From contig NZ_VCKX01000015.1 of NCBI RefSeq assembly GCF_005889725.1, positions 24,882-88,881 on the forward strand: a stretch of 64,000 nucleotides of DNA, given 5' to 3'. Positions 44,603 through 53,594 of the stretch are shown piece by piece. This DNA is from Nonomuraea zeae. GTDB lineage: Bacteria > Actinomycetota > Actinomycetes > Streptosporangiales > Streptosporangiaceae. The position numbers and the translations under genes were made by a program. Within the stretch, counting starts at the first letter, position 1; every line of letters starts with the position of its first letter. The notes below the pieces were generated by a model that was not told the origin of the DNA, made no database searches, and saw nothing but the letters and a program-made list of their open reading frames with translations.

Positions 44603-45844
44603 TCAATCCCGCTGGAGCGCGCTGTCGATGTCGTCGAGCCTGGCCTGCAGCTCGCTCAGGCAGGCAGGTGACAGCCGGCCCTCCCGCAGCCGGTCGGAGA
44701 GCTTGCGGCGCAGGTGGTCGGTCTTCGACTCGGAAGGGCCGTGCGGCGCCACGGAGTCGTACAGGACCTGCTTGAGGTCGAGCACCACGTCGGCGTCGGT
44801 CGCGCCGCACGGGGTCTTGGCCTCCAGCACGGTCCTGAAACCCGTCACGGCCTCCTCGACGGTGGTCACCGCGGCCGGTGAGCTCTCGACCAGCCGGGCC
44901 GTGGCGGAGGGTGACGGCTCGGCCGCCTTCTCCGGCGGCTTGAGCTCCGTCTGCTGGAACCACAGCAGGACGGACAGCGCGACCGCCGCGGAGCCCGCGA
45001 CGGTGAGGCCGCGCCTGACGTGCTGCCCCAGCCGTGCGGTGCCCAGCGCCGAGGTCAGCGCCGCGACGATCTCCGCCGCCGTGGGCCGCTCCTCCGGCTG
45101 GTGCGCCAGGCAGCGCTGGCACAGGGTGGCGACCGCGTGCGGCACCCCGGGGGGCCGGGGCGGCGGATCCGTCCTGCGAGCCGCCTCGATCTCCTCCCAC
45201 GTGGTCTCCGGGTACGGCGTCCGCCCCGTGAACATGGTGAACAGCAGCACGCCCAGGGCGTAGACGTCGACCGCGGGATGGGTCGGCGCGCCCCGCAGCC
45301 GTTCGGGAGCGACGTAAGGAGGGGTGCCGCGGTCGTCGTCGGGGTCTCCGGCCCAGGCGGCGATGCCGTAGTCGAGCAGCTTGGGGCCGCCGGCGGTGAG
45401 CAGCACGTTCTCCGCCGTGACGTCCCTGTGGATCAGGCCGAGCGCGTGCCCGGCCATCAGGACCCGCGCCAGCCGCAGCGCGATGCCCGCCGCCTCGGTC
45501 CACGGCAGCGGGCCCCGCTCGATGCGCTCGGCCAGCGGCGTGCCGTCGAGCAGCGGCATGACGACGTAGGCCGCCACCCCGCCGCTCGTGGTGACGGTCT
45601 CGCCGTAGTCGTAGATCTCGATCGAGTCCGGATGGATGAACTTGGCGGCGGCGCGGGCCTCGCTGCGTACGCTGACCCGCTCGCCATGGTCGGTGTGCAG
45701 CGAGGCGGTCAGCACCTTCACCGCGATCATGCGGTGCAGGGACTGGTCGAAGGCACGCCAGATGACCGACATGCCCCCGCGGGCCAGCGGGTCCAGCAAC
45801 AGATACCTGCGGGCCAGCACATCCCCAGGCTCAAGCCGACTCAC
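44603..45844 (-). CDS. Membrane Ser/Thr protein kinase
   Basis: 413 residues from a GTG that lies inside the end of the celR gene (14-base overlap). Kinase domain about 10-270: ARGGMSVIW glycine loop, AVKVL lysine, LIHRDVTAENVLL catalytic loop, LDYGIA in the DFG position, APERL. All catalytic residues are present. One transmembrane helix about 280-298 (VAGSAAVALSVLLWF). The external part of about 115 residues has two Cys and is helical and charged, unlike PASTA. It could sense something outside the cell during cellulose growth. Confidence 0.9.
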   Translation of the reverse strand: MSRLEPGDVLARRYLLLDPLARGGMSVIWRAFDQSLHRMIAVKVLTASLHTDHGERVSVRSEARAAAKFIHPDSIEIYDYGETVTTSGGVAAYVVMPLLDGTPLAERIERGPLPWTEAAGIALRLARVLMAGHALGLIHRDVTAENVLLTAGGPKLLDYGIAAWAGDPDDDRGTPPYVAPERLRGAPTHPAVDVYALGVLLFTMFTGRTPYPETTWEEIEAARRTDPPPRPPGVPHAVATLCQRCLAHQPEERPTAAEIVAALTSALGTARLGQHVRRGLTVAGSAAVALSVLLWFQQTELKPPEKAAEPSPSATARLVESSPAAVTTVEEAVTGFRTVLEAKTPCGATDADVVLDLKQVLYDSVAPHGPSESKTDHLRRKLSDRLREGRLSPACLSELQARLDDIDSALQRD

Positions 45845-46802
45845 GGACGACCAGTTCCGTGGGGAGTACGGGGTCGATTCCGGCGGCCCCCGTGAGGAGC
45901 AGCCGGGTGGCGACTGTGGCGAGTTCCTCGACGGGCTGGCGGATGGTGGTCAGTGCGGGTGCGGTGTGCCTGGCGACCGGTGCGTCGTCGAACCCGATCA
46001 CCGCGACGTCCGCCGGGACCTTCCGGCCGGCTCTGCGCAGTGCCTGGATGGCGCCGGCCGCCATCAGGTCCGATGCGACGAAGACGGCGTCCAGTCCTGG
46101 TGCGTGGCGTAACAGCCATTGCATGGCGTGGGTGCCCGATGCGGCGGTGAAGTCGCCGTAGGCCACCGGGACGTCTGGGGCCCCTGCCGCCTGGAGAGTC
46201 CGTACGAGACCCTCCAGCCGGTCACGGGCCGCGGGTAAGGAGGGCGGCCCGCCGATGGCGGCGACATTACGGCGGCCCGTGAGGAGGAAGTGCTCGGCCG
46301 CCTGCCGTCCGCCGTCGAGGTTGTCCACGTCGGCGTAGGGGAGCTTGAGGTCGTGGGGCGGCCGGCCGATGTTGCGCACCGGGACGCCCGAGGTGGATAA
46401 CTTGATCGCCAGCGGATGCCGCTCTCTGGCGCCCACGATGAGGACCGCCCCGGACAGGACGGGCAGCGTGGAGGAGGTCGGGGTGACGGTGGTCACCATG
46501 AGATGGGTGCCGTGTTCGGCGATCACCGCGCCGGCCGCGGACAGCAGCCGGGCGTAGTAGGGCTCGGAGAAGAGCCGGGGAAGATGGTCGCAGATGACCG
46601 CCGTGACGCCGTCGGCCATGGTCTTGGCGGCCGTTCCCCGGGGAGCGCGTTGGCGGACGTATCCCATGCGGGACACGGCGTCGTAGACTTGCCTGCGGGT
46701 CGAGGTACTGACCCGCACCGAGCCTGTGAGGACTCGAGATGCGGTCGCGGGGGAAACCCCTGCAGCGGCCGCCACCTGTGCCAGTGTGGGCTGCTCGGTC
46801 AT
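45831..46802 (-). CDS. celR: LacI-family cellulase regulator (CelR-like)
   Basis: 323 residues from ATG 46802; the frame upstream runs through the operator. N-terminal helix-turn-helix LAQVAAAAGVSPATASRVL and hinge helix, then a sugar-binding domain with IGFDDAPVARHTAPALTTIRQP. A CelR box 22 bases upstream implies autoregulation, and the same box controls the cellulase genes nearby. By analogy with Thermobifida CelR, cellobiose should release it. The kinase gene overlaps its 3' end. Confidence 0.9.
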   Translation of the reverse strand: MTEQPTLAQVAAAAGVSPATASRVLTGSVRVSTSTRRQVYDAVSRMGYVRQRAPRGTAAKTMADGVTAVICDHLPRLFSEPYYARLLSAAGAVIAEHGTHLMVTTVTPTSSTLPVLSGAVLIVGARERHPLAIKLSTSGVPVRNIGRPPHDLKLPYADVDNLDGGRQAAEHFLLTGRRNVAAIGGPPSLPAARDRLEGLVRTLQAAGAPDVPVAYGDFTAASGTHAMQWLLRHAPGLDAVFVASDLMAAGAIQALRRAGRKVPADVAVIGFDDAPVARHTAPALTTIRQPVEELATVATRLLLTGAAGIDPVLPTELVVRESA

Positions 46803-46824
46803 GGAGCACCTCGCGGAAAGATCC

Positions 46825-46838
46825 TGGGAGCGCTCCCA
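46825..46838. promoter_or_regulatory. CelR operator in front of celR
   Basis: Fourth TGGGAGCGCTCCCA, 22 bases ahead of the celR ATG. Supports autoregulation of celR and, through the overlap, of the kinase gene. The rest of the gap to 47134 has no convincing gene. Confidence 0.9.
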
Positions 46839-47050
46839 CGTTACCAATGTTTCGCCGCTGTTAATAGGGCCTTTGCTAGGAGTGCGTCCCATTGTGCGGA
46901 CGCCCGCCGAATCTGCTCAGCTAGAGGCACTGGTAATCGGCAGAGGTTTCTGTGCCGGATGTGGATCACGCCATATTTACCGGTCCGATACGCCGTATCC
47001 GACTACCTGGAAACCTGCTGCCCGCGCGCCGGCCGTCCCCGGAACCGGGC

Positions 47051-47082
47051 CGCCATGCCCGGCCGTCCTGCCGGGCATGGCG
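47051..47082. terminator. 13-bp perfect stem downstream of the PBP gene
   Basis: CGCCATGCCCGGC, six-base loop, GCCGGGCATGGCG. It lies 53 bases past the stop of the minus-strand penicillin-binding protein gene. Confidence 0.72.
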
Positions 47083-47134
47083 AAAAGGTTGGTGACCAGG
47101 TGGCCGCGGAACGTCCGTCCGGGCCCGGCCGAGA

Positions 47135-49282
47135 TCAGTCCTGGATGGTGCCGATGTCGGTGTCCTCGAGCTCGCCGTCGGAGTCGTCGTCCCTGTCGGG
47201 CTGCGGGCGTACGGGGCCGCAGCTCTGGCCGCAGCCGCCGAAACGGGCGGTGTCGACCGGGGTGAAGGCCGTCGGCGGCGTGCCCTTCAGCGCGGCCATC
47301 ATGGTGTCCTTCCAGATCGGCCCGGGCACGGAGGCGCCGAAGACCGACCCGTAGTAGCGGCCGCCGATGGTGATGTTGTTGAGCTTGTGCGTGACCGCGC
47401 CGCGAGGGTCGCCGATGCTGACCGCACCCGCCAGGTCGGGGGTGAACCCGGCGAACCAGGCCGTGGACTGGGCGTCCGTGGTGCCGGTCTTGCCGGCGGC
47501 CGGGCGGCCGATGCCGCCGACGCCCCGCATCGTGCCCTTGGTGAACACGCCCGACAGGATGTTCGCCGCGGCGTCCGCGACCTCCTCGTCGAACGCCTGC
47601 TTGCACTTCGGCTCGTAGTTGCGGACCTTGCCGTCACGCTCCGTGATCTTGGTGATGGCCATGGGCGCGCAGTACTTGCCGCGGGCGCCGATGGCGGCGT
47701 AGGCGTTGGCGACGGTCACCGGGTCCATCTCGTTGATGCCGAGCGTGAACGTCGAGAACTCCTGCAGCGGGTTCCCGTCGGCCCGCTTGATGCCCAGCGA
47801 CTTGGCCGTCTGGATCACGTTGCACAGGCCGACCTTCTGCTCCAGCGTCATGAAGAAGGTGTTGACCGAGCCCCAGGTGCCGGTGGCCAGCGACTTGAAG
47901 CCGCCGCCGCCCTCGTCGTTGGTGACGGTGAAGGTCGGGTCGGCGATGTTCTCGCCCTTGCAGTTCTTGAACGTGGAGTAGTAGGGGGCCCGGTAGCCCT
48001 GGCCGACGGTGAAACCGTCGTTGATCTTCATGCCCTGCTTGAGCGCGGTGAGCAGGGTGAAGGTCTTGAACGTCGAGCCGGCCTGGAAGCCGATGCCGCC
48101 GCCGTGGACGGCGTCGGCCACCACGTTGTACGACATCTCGTGCTTGCGCTTGGACTGGCCGTACTTGCGGCTGGCGGCCATCGCCTTGATCTCGCCCGTG
48201 CCGGGCTCGACCAGGGCCTCGGAGGCGACCGGGTTGTCCGAGACGTGCACGTGCTTCTTGATGGCCTCCTCGGCGGCCTTCTGCATCTTCGGGTCGATCG
48301 TGGTCTGGATCGTCAGGCCGCCCCGGTTGAGGAACTGGGTCCTGATCTTCTTCGTCTTGCCGAAGACCGTGTTGCTGAGGATCTCGTTGCGGACGTACAT
48401 GCAGAAGTACGGGTACGGGCTGGCACCGCAGCCGCCGGGCAGCGGGGTGCCCTTGTAGCCGAGCTTCTTGGCCTTGGCCTCGGCGGCCTCCTCCGGCGTG
48501 ATCTTCTTCAGCTCGGCCATCCGGTTGAGCACGACGTTGCGCCGGTTGAGCAGCTGGGCCCGGTGGGACTTGCCCAGGTTGGGGTCCGTGGCGTTGGGAT
48601 CCTGCACGGCGCCGGCGAGGGTGGCGGCCTGAGCGAGGGTCAGCTCGGAGGCGTTCACGCCGAAGAAGCGCTTGGCCGCCGCCTCGACTCCGTAGGCGCC
48701 CGCGCCGAAGTAGGCGATGTTGAGGTACTTCTCCAGGATCTGGTCCTTGGTGTACTTCTTCTCGACGGCCATCGCGTAACGCAGCTCCTTGAGCTTGCGC
48801 GCGTAGCTGGCCTCCAGGGCCGCGTTCTTCTCCTTCTCGCTGGTCGCCGAGTTGAGCAGCACCTGCTTGACGTACTGCTGGGTGATGGAGGAGCCGCCCT
48901 GGGCGATGCCGCCCGAGCTCAGGTTCTTCGCCAGGGCGCGCATGGTGCCCTCGATGTCGATCGCGCCGTGCTCGTAGAAGCGGTAGTCCTCGATCGAGAT
49001 GATGGCTTTCTTCATGGTGTCGGAGACCTCGGCGAGAGTGACGTTCTCGCGGTACTCCTCGTAGAACTGCGCGATCTGGTTGCCCTTGGCGTCGAGCACC
49101 GTCGTCTTCTCCGCGAGCGGGGGCTCCGTGAGCTCCTCAGGTTTGATGCCGAGGTCCTCCGATGCCGAGACGAACATCGCTCCGGTGCCGCCGACCGCCG
49201 GCAGAGCGATGGCCGCGGCCACCACGCCGGCTGCCACCGCTGCCCCGGTCAGGCGCGCGATACTCGACAAACGGGAACTCAT
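47135..49282 (-). CDS. Class A penicillin-binding protein (transglycosylase/transpeptidase)
   Basis: 715 residues from ATG 49282. A membrane anchor at 10-32; GT51 domain about 70-245 with IEDYRFYEHGAID and GGSSITQQYVKQ; transpeptidase about 340-640 with the active-site Ser in GSTFKTFT, SVN in TWGSVNTFF and KTG in AAGKTGTTDAQS. The C-terminus is acidic (RDDDSDGELEDTD). It polymerises and cross-links peptidoglycan. Several Cys pairs lie in the external part. Monocistronic. Confidence 0.94.
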   Translation of the reverse strand: MSSRLSSIARLTGAAVAAGVVAAAIALPAVGGTGAMFVSASEDLGIKPEELTEPPLAEKTTVLDAKGNQIAQFYEEYRENVTLAEVSDTMKKAIISIEDYRFYEHGAIDIEGTMRALAKNLSSGGIAQGGSSITQQYVKQVLLNSATSEKEKNAALEASYARKLKELRYAMAVEKKYTKDQILEKYLNIAYFGAGAYGVEAAAKRFFGVNASELTLAQAATLAGAVQDPNATDPNLGKSHRAQLLNRRNVVLNRMAELKKITPEEAAEAKAKKLGYKGTPLPGGCGASPYPYFCMYVRNEILSNTVFGKTKKIRTQFLNRGGLTIQTTIDPKMQKAAEEAIKKHVHVSDNPVASEALVEPGTGEIKAMAASRKYGQSKRKHEMSYNVVADAVHGGGIGFQAGSTFKTFTLLTALKQGMKINDGFTVGQGYRAPYYSTFKNCKGENIADPTFTVTNDEGGGGFKSLATGTWGSVNTFFMTLEQKVGLCNVIQTAKSLGIKRADGNPLQEFSTFTLGINEMDPVTVANAYAAIGARGKYCAPMAITKITERDGKVRNYEPKCKQAFDEEVADAAANILSGVFTKGTMRGVGGIGRPAAGKTGTTDAQSTAWFAGFTPDLAGAVSIGDPRGAVTHKLNNITIGGRYYGSVFGASVPGPIWKDTMMAALKGTPPTAFTPVDTARFGGCGQSCGPVRPQPDRDDDSDGELEDTDIGTIQD

Positions 49283-49581
49283 GCTGGCAATACCTTCCCC
49301 TCGTGGTAATAGGGTGCATCCTAAACCCCACCATGACGTGCTCCATGTAAAACCTTGGACCCACGAAGCACCCTGTTTGTTCAGGCCGGAAGCCGGGTTT
49401 TTGCCGGATTCGCCGCTATAGCAGAGGGTTCGTGGCGCGCGGGGCAGGCGTGCCGGCTGTGGTACCCGCTCAGTTTCTGCCATGGGCGGGCAAAGAAGCG
49501 TGTTGACCGCCGGGCGTCCACCGGCCCTTCTGGCAGCCTCTACGAGGGCGTTTCTAGCCGGCCTCGGGGGTGGAGGGTCTT
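49283..49581. other. Divergent intergenic region, no gene seen
   Basis: About 300 bases between two divergent starts. Somewhat AT-rich near 49300-49350. A GGAGGG ribosome binding site at 49572 precedes the next gene. No clear operator was found. Confidence 0.5.
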
Positions 49582-50787
49582 ATGCGTCGTGTCGGGGACG
49601 GCGAGCACGTCGAACGGCTGCTGTCCGCCGCCAGGACCTGCTGGGGACAGGCCCCCACCGGATCGCGCTGCGTCGTGGCCGAGCTGTCCGGGGAGGACAT
49701 CAGGGTCGTCCTGCGGACGCTGCTGACGGCCAGGGCGCTCTGCGAGCTGCTCTCGGCGCGGCTGGTGGTGCAGGCCGGCGCCGAGTGGCGCAGGCTGGCC
49801 GAGGCGTTCGGCGCCGAGCGTGACCTGCGCTCCGCGCCGGTGCCCGCCGCGCTGGTCACCAGCAAGGTGGAGCCCGGTGCGCGCAGGGACATCCCGGTCG
49901 TCCACGTCCACGGGACCGGGTCGCTGAAGGCGTACGCGGTGTTCCCCGAGGACGGGCCGTGCGGCTTCCACGAGGAGCTGCCCGGCCGGGTCGGCGCGTT
50001 CTTCGAGCGGCACGTCTGGCCGCACCGGCACGCCATCAGGGCCGGCGCCGAGCGGGTGGCCTGGCGGGCGAAGAGCGGCTACCAGATCCACACGGAGACG
50101 GAGCGCCGCCAGCTGCGCCACTACGGATGCGCCCGCCTGGGGCTCGATCCCGACCGGCCGGCGATCGCGGTGTTCGGCCACACGCCGGGCGAGGACGCGG
50201 AGCTGTTCGACGCGACCGTCGAGTACGCCGCGTCGGACGAGTCGGCGAACTGGCTGTTCCTCGACCCCGTCGCGCCCGCCAGTCCCCGGATCAGATGCGT
50301 GACCGGGGCCCTGTCCACGAACATCCTCTGGAGCCTGGCGGACGTGGGCGTCACGTTCAGGGACAGCGACCTGCCCGCGTTCGGCATCCCCGTCATCCAG
50401 GCGGGCTGGTCGGAGGGCAGCGTCTGCGGCGCCACGCACGTCACGCGCTCGCCGTCCGAGCACCGCGCGCTGCTCGGCGAGGCCATCGCCAGGCACGCCA
50501 AGGGCGGCTCCATCCTCGGGCCGGAGCAGCGCGAGCGCGCCCGCCTGTGGCTCTGGCTGCGCCGCTGCGCCGCTGACGTGCCCACCCAGCTCCTGCCGCA
50601 CTGGGAGCACGGCACGGACTACGTACGGACGCTCGCCGTCACCCTGGAGCACGTGGAGCGCGACGGCGACCCTCTCTACGGCGCGCTGCGCCGCATGTGG
50701 GACAGGCGCGAGCCCGTGCTGTCCCGATTCGACTTCCGCGACCCGGCAGGACTGGTAACGACACTCACCCCCGCGAGGAGCAGCTGA
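49582..50787 (+). CDS. Uncharacterised protein, possible glycan-related (GT-B-like) enzyme
   Basis: 401 residues from ATG 49582, GGAGGG ahead; GTG 49570 is the alternative. The centre has alternating strand/helix blocks (IAVFGHTPGEDAELFDATVEYA, NWLFLDPVAP, NILWSLADVGVTF, GIPVIQAGWSEGSV). These recall the nucleotide-sugar half of GT-B or capsule-synthesis proteins, with a Gly-rich region and a late acidic residue. The similarity is weak and is judged by eye. It is directly joined to the next gene (TGATG). Confidence 0.6.
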   Translation: MRRVGDGEHVERLLSAARTCWGQAPTGSRCVVAELSGEDIRVVLRTLLTARALCELLSARLVVQAGAEWRRLAEAFGAERDLRSAPVPAALVTSKVEPGARRDIPVVHVHGTGSLKAYAVFPEDGPCGFHEELPGRVGAFFERHVWPHRHAIRAGAERVAWRAKSGYQIHTETERRQLRHYGCARLGLDPDRPAIAVFGHTPGEDAELFDATVEYAASDESANWLFLDPVAPASPRIRCVTGALSTNILWSLADVGVTFRDSDLPAFGIPVIQAGWSEGSVCGATHVTRSPSEHRALLGEAIARHAKGGSILGPEQRERARLWLWLRRCAADVPTQLLPHWEHGTDYVRTLAVTLEHVERDGDPLYGALRRMWDRREPVLSRFDFRDPAGLVTTLTPARSS

Positions 50788-51785
50788 TGAGCAGCGCAGG
50801 ATCCAGCACCGAATTCGACCAGGTGATCCTTCCCGCGATCCCGCCCGTGCACCTGCTCAGCGGGCAGGTCCCCTCGTTGCAGGTGACCGACCGGCTGCAC
50901 CGGGGCAGCCAGATCGTGGGCAGGTTCGAGACCTCCGGGCTGGCCGGCTTCAAGGTCTCCTCGCAGGGGCGGCCGCTGCGGGTGCTGCTGTCGCTGTCCA
51001 CGGACGAGCGCTCCGTCAGCGGCTGGCACACCGGCAGGACCGAGCCCGCGACCACGCTGCCGCGGCTGGTGCAGATCCGCTCCCAGGGGGGCCTGCGCCA
51101 GTGCGTGCTGCTGCGGGGCAAGAAGGCGCACGCCAGGGTGGCCTTCGACCTGACCCCTGCGGAGATCCCCGACGACGGCCTGATCTGCGTCGAGGCGCTC
51201 GACATCACGGAAGGCGACGGCGTCGCCGAGGAGGTGCTCCAGGCCGTGGCCGGTCGCGTCGCGCCCGACGGCGTGGCGGGGCTGCGGCTGGACAAGGTCG
51301 TGTTCGAGGAGGTCCCGGCGGTCGACTTCGACCCCGACACCCTCGACGGCTCGCGCTGCGAGTTCTCCTCGCTGATCAGCGGCGGCGGCCTGGCCAACCT
51401 CAACCGGCAGGGCGTGCGACCGCTGCGCTCGGGCATGTTCGTGGTCAACCCGGTGCTGAAGGACACCTTCGGATCGAGCGGGCGGATCAAGCTCAGGCTG
51501 GGCACCAAGGCCGAATCGGCGAGCGTCATCCCGGCGACGTGGCGGCGCATGAACAGCGAGCTGCGCTGGCTGCGGCACGCCACGAGGAAGCTGCTCGGCG
51601 CGGCGGCGCCGGCCGTGGAGCGGATCCTCAGCATCAGGGACGGGGAGGTGGCCGCGCTGGGGCACAGCGTGCAGGGCAACGTCACCGAGCTGGAGCTGCC
51701 CAGCCCGGTGGGCTCGCCGCTGCTGGTGCTGATGGCACCGTCCCCCGGGGCTGTGCCCACGCTGGAGTCCGGCACCGACCAGTAG
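50787..51785 (+). CDS. Uncharacterised protein, partner of the preceding gene
   Basis: 332 residues, start and previous stop sharing one base (TGATG). No signal peptide. Predominantly beta-like pattern (FKVSSQGRPLRVLLSLS, CVLLRGKKAHARVAFDL), a middle acidic stretch (VDFDPDTLDG) and a C-terminal WLRHATRKLLGAAAPAVERIL helix. I recognise no family. Coupling suggests a joint function with the upstream protein. Confidence 0.6.
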   Translation: MSSAGSSTEFDQVILPAIPPVHLLSGQVPSLQVTDRLHRGSQIVGRFETSGLAGFKVSSQGRPLRVLLSLSTDERSVSGWHTGRTEPATTLPRLVQIRSQGGLRQCVLLRGKKAHARVAFDLTPAEIPDDGLICVEALDITEGDGVAEEVLQAVAGRVAPDGVAGLRLDKVVFEEVPAVDFDPDTLDGSRCEFSSLISGGGLANLNRQGVRPLRSGMFVVNPVLKDTFGSSGRIKLRLGTKAESASVIPATWRRMNSELRWLRHATRKLLGAAAPAVERILSIRDGEVAALGHSVQGNVTELELPSPVGSPLLVLMAPSPGAVPTLESGTDQ

Positions 51786-51925
51786 TGCAGGTCTCGACGC
51801 CGGAAATCGCCTCGCTCCTGCTCGTTTCGCCCGGTACGGTCGCGAGAGTGTCCGCACTGCGGGGCGCCATGAGATCCGCGCGCGGCCACCCGGACAGGTC
51901 CCCACGCTGAAAGCAGGTTCCGTCA

Positions 51926-52303
51926 ATGGCATGCCGTATCAGCGAGCTCGTGCTCAACTGCCGCGACCCTGAGGCGCTGGCGCGGTTCTGGTGCGAGGTC
52001 CTGGATTTCGTGGAGCTCGATCGCGAGGGGGACGACATCGAGATAGGGCCGCGCGAAGGGTTCGGCGGCGCGCAGCCGACGATCATCCTCAGCCGCGACG
52101 ACGCGCCGGACAAGGGGCAGCTCCGGCTGCACATCGACGTCAACGCCACCGACCGCGATCAGGATGCCGAGCTCGAACGCCTCCTGGCCGCCGGGGCCCG
52201 GCACGCCGACGTCGGCCAGACCGGGGAGGAGCCCTGGTACGTGCTCGCCGATCCGGAAGGCAACGAGTTCTGCCTGCTCAAGGCTCGCCTCGCCCCGCTC
52301 TGA
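51926..52303 (+). CDS. VOC-fold (glyoxalase/dioxygenase-like) protein
   Basis: 125 residues, a single-domain vicinal-oxygen-chelate protein: ISELVLNCRDPEALARFWCEVLDF at the start and WYVLADPEGNEFCLL at the end, with Glu/His-type metal positions. Many actinobacterial members are of unknown function; antibiotic-resistance or glyoxalase roles are not supported here. Confidence 0.85.
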   Translation: MACRISELVLNCRDPEALARFWCEVLDFVELDREGDDIEIGPREGFGGAQPTIILSRDDAPDKGQLRLHIDVNATDRDQDAELERLLAAGARHADVGQTGEEPWYVLADPEGNEFCLLKARLAPL

Positions 52304-52438
52304 CGCAAGGCGCTCGCCGCCACCCCGGGACCGGCCCCGGCTACGGCGCCGGCCATGGCCCTGCGACGGGCCCGGCCACGGGACCCGCCCGCGGGTAGTA
52401 CGGGGTCAGATAATCCGGCGTGAATAGGATGCGGGGTC

Positions 52439-52960
52439 ATGGGCGACGCTATCGACAGGATCCTCGATCAGTGGCGGCGTGAGCGGCCCGACCTCGACCT
52501 GTCGGCCATGGGCGTCTTCGGGCGGCTGGCCCAGGTGATGCGGCTGCTGGAGCCGCGCGTCGACCAGGTCTTCACCAAGCGCGGGCTGCGCCAGGGCGAG
52601 TTCGACGTGCTGGCCGCGCTGCGCAGGGCCGGGCCCCCGTACACGCTGATCCCGTCGGAGCTGTCGGCGGTGCTGATGATGTCGCGGGCCGGCATGACCA
52701 ACCGGCTCGACCGGCTGGAGGCCGCCGGGCTGGTCGAGCGCAGCCTCGACCCGGCCGATCGGCGCAGCTTCCGCGTCCGGCTGACCGACGAGGGGCTGCG
52801 GATCATCGACGAGACGCTCACCGAGCACGCCGCGAACCTGGCCCGCCTGGCCGCGCCGCTCGGCCCCGAGGACGCGGAGACGCTCGCCGGGATTCTCCGC
52901 AGGCTGCTCGACGGCCCGCTCGGGGGCTCTTCGGGGGACGGAGGGAGGCGCGAGGCGTAA
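52439..52960 (+). CDS. MarR family transcriptional regulator
   Basis: 173 residues. Winged helix: FDVLAALRRAGPP, LSAVLMMSRAGMTNRLDRLEAAGLVER, then the wing DPADRRSFRVRLTDEG. Target unknown; no clear dyad immediately upstream. The following STAS gene starts about 27 bases later. Confidence 0.88.
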   Translation: MGDAIDRILDQWRRERPDLDLSAMGVFGRLAQVMRLLEPRVDQVFTKRGLRQGEFDVLAALRRAGPPYTLIPSELSAVLMMSRAGMTNRLDRLEAAGLVERSLDPADRRSFRVRLTDEGLRIIDETLTEHAANLARLAAPLGPEDAETLAGILRRLLDGPLGGSSGDGGRREA

Positions 52961-52987
52961 TAGCTGGGGGAAAATTCGTGATCCTCT

Positions 52988-53482
52988 GTGATATCGCCGC
53001 TCATGGGGAAGTTGGACATTGTGGGCAAACGCAGCTTGCGCATCGAGACGATCAGGCACGTGCACTGCACTGTCCTGCGCGCCAGCGGCGAGCTCGACCA
53101 CGCGGGCCGGGTCAGGTTCAGCGCTCGCATCAACGATGTATGGGACTGGTCCCCGGGCCCCGTCTTCGTGTTCGACCTGAGTGAGCTGAACTTCTACGAC
53201 TCCTCGGTCATCGGCGTGCTCGCCATGGTGATGCAGAGAATGGAGGAGGAATCGAGTGGCCGGATCATCCTGGTCAACCCGTCGGAGCACCTGATGTCGG
53301 TGCTGCGGCTCACGGACCTGCTGTCGCACGTGGAGCTGCGCGGGAGCGTCGAGGAGACCGTGGCGGAGCTGATGGTGCAGGCGGAGGCCGCCGGCAATCT
53401 GGGCGGCTCGGGCATCCTGGGAGGCAACACGATCGGAGCGACGGGCGTCATGGGTGTGAACGGGCCGGCAAGTCGCGACTGA
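52988..53482 (+). CDS. STAS-domain protein with extended C-terminus
   Basis: 164 residues if the GTG at 52988 is used; ATG 53003 (159 residues) is equally plausible and neither has a convincing ribosome binding site. STAS core: HCTVLRASGELDHAGR, FDLSELNFYDSSVIGVLAMV, in which a Ser follows the Asp as in phosphorylatable antagonists. The last about 35 residues are Gly-rich (GGSGILGGNTIGATG). Confidence 0.78.
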   Translation: MISPLMGKLDIVGKRSLRIETIRHVHCTVLRASGELDHAGRVRFSARINDVWDWSPGPVFVFDLSELNFYDSSVIGVLAMVMQRMEEESSGRIILVNPSEHLMSVLRLTDLLSHVELRGSVEETVAELMVQAEAAGNLGGSGILGGNTIGATGVMGVNGPASRD

Positions 53483-53594
53483 GCGCGACGATCTGCGCCT
53501 TCGGGCAGGCAGCCGGCGGTGGGCGACGGCCGTGTCCCGATCCATCATCCACCCCCAGCCGCCCGCTTGCGGGCAAACCTGGCGGAGCCCCAGG

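Noticed and set aside
46850..47010. Short plus-strand gene with FCAGCGSRH
   Set aside because: The frame continues from the antisense celR region, has no start with a ribosome binding site, and ends in Arg-rich noise. No support beyond one CxxC.
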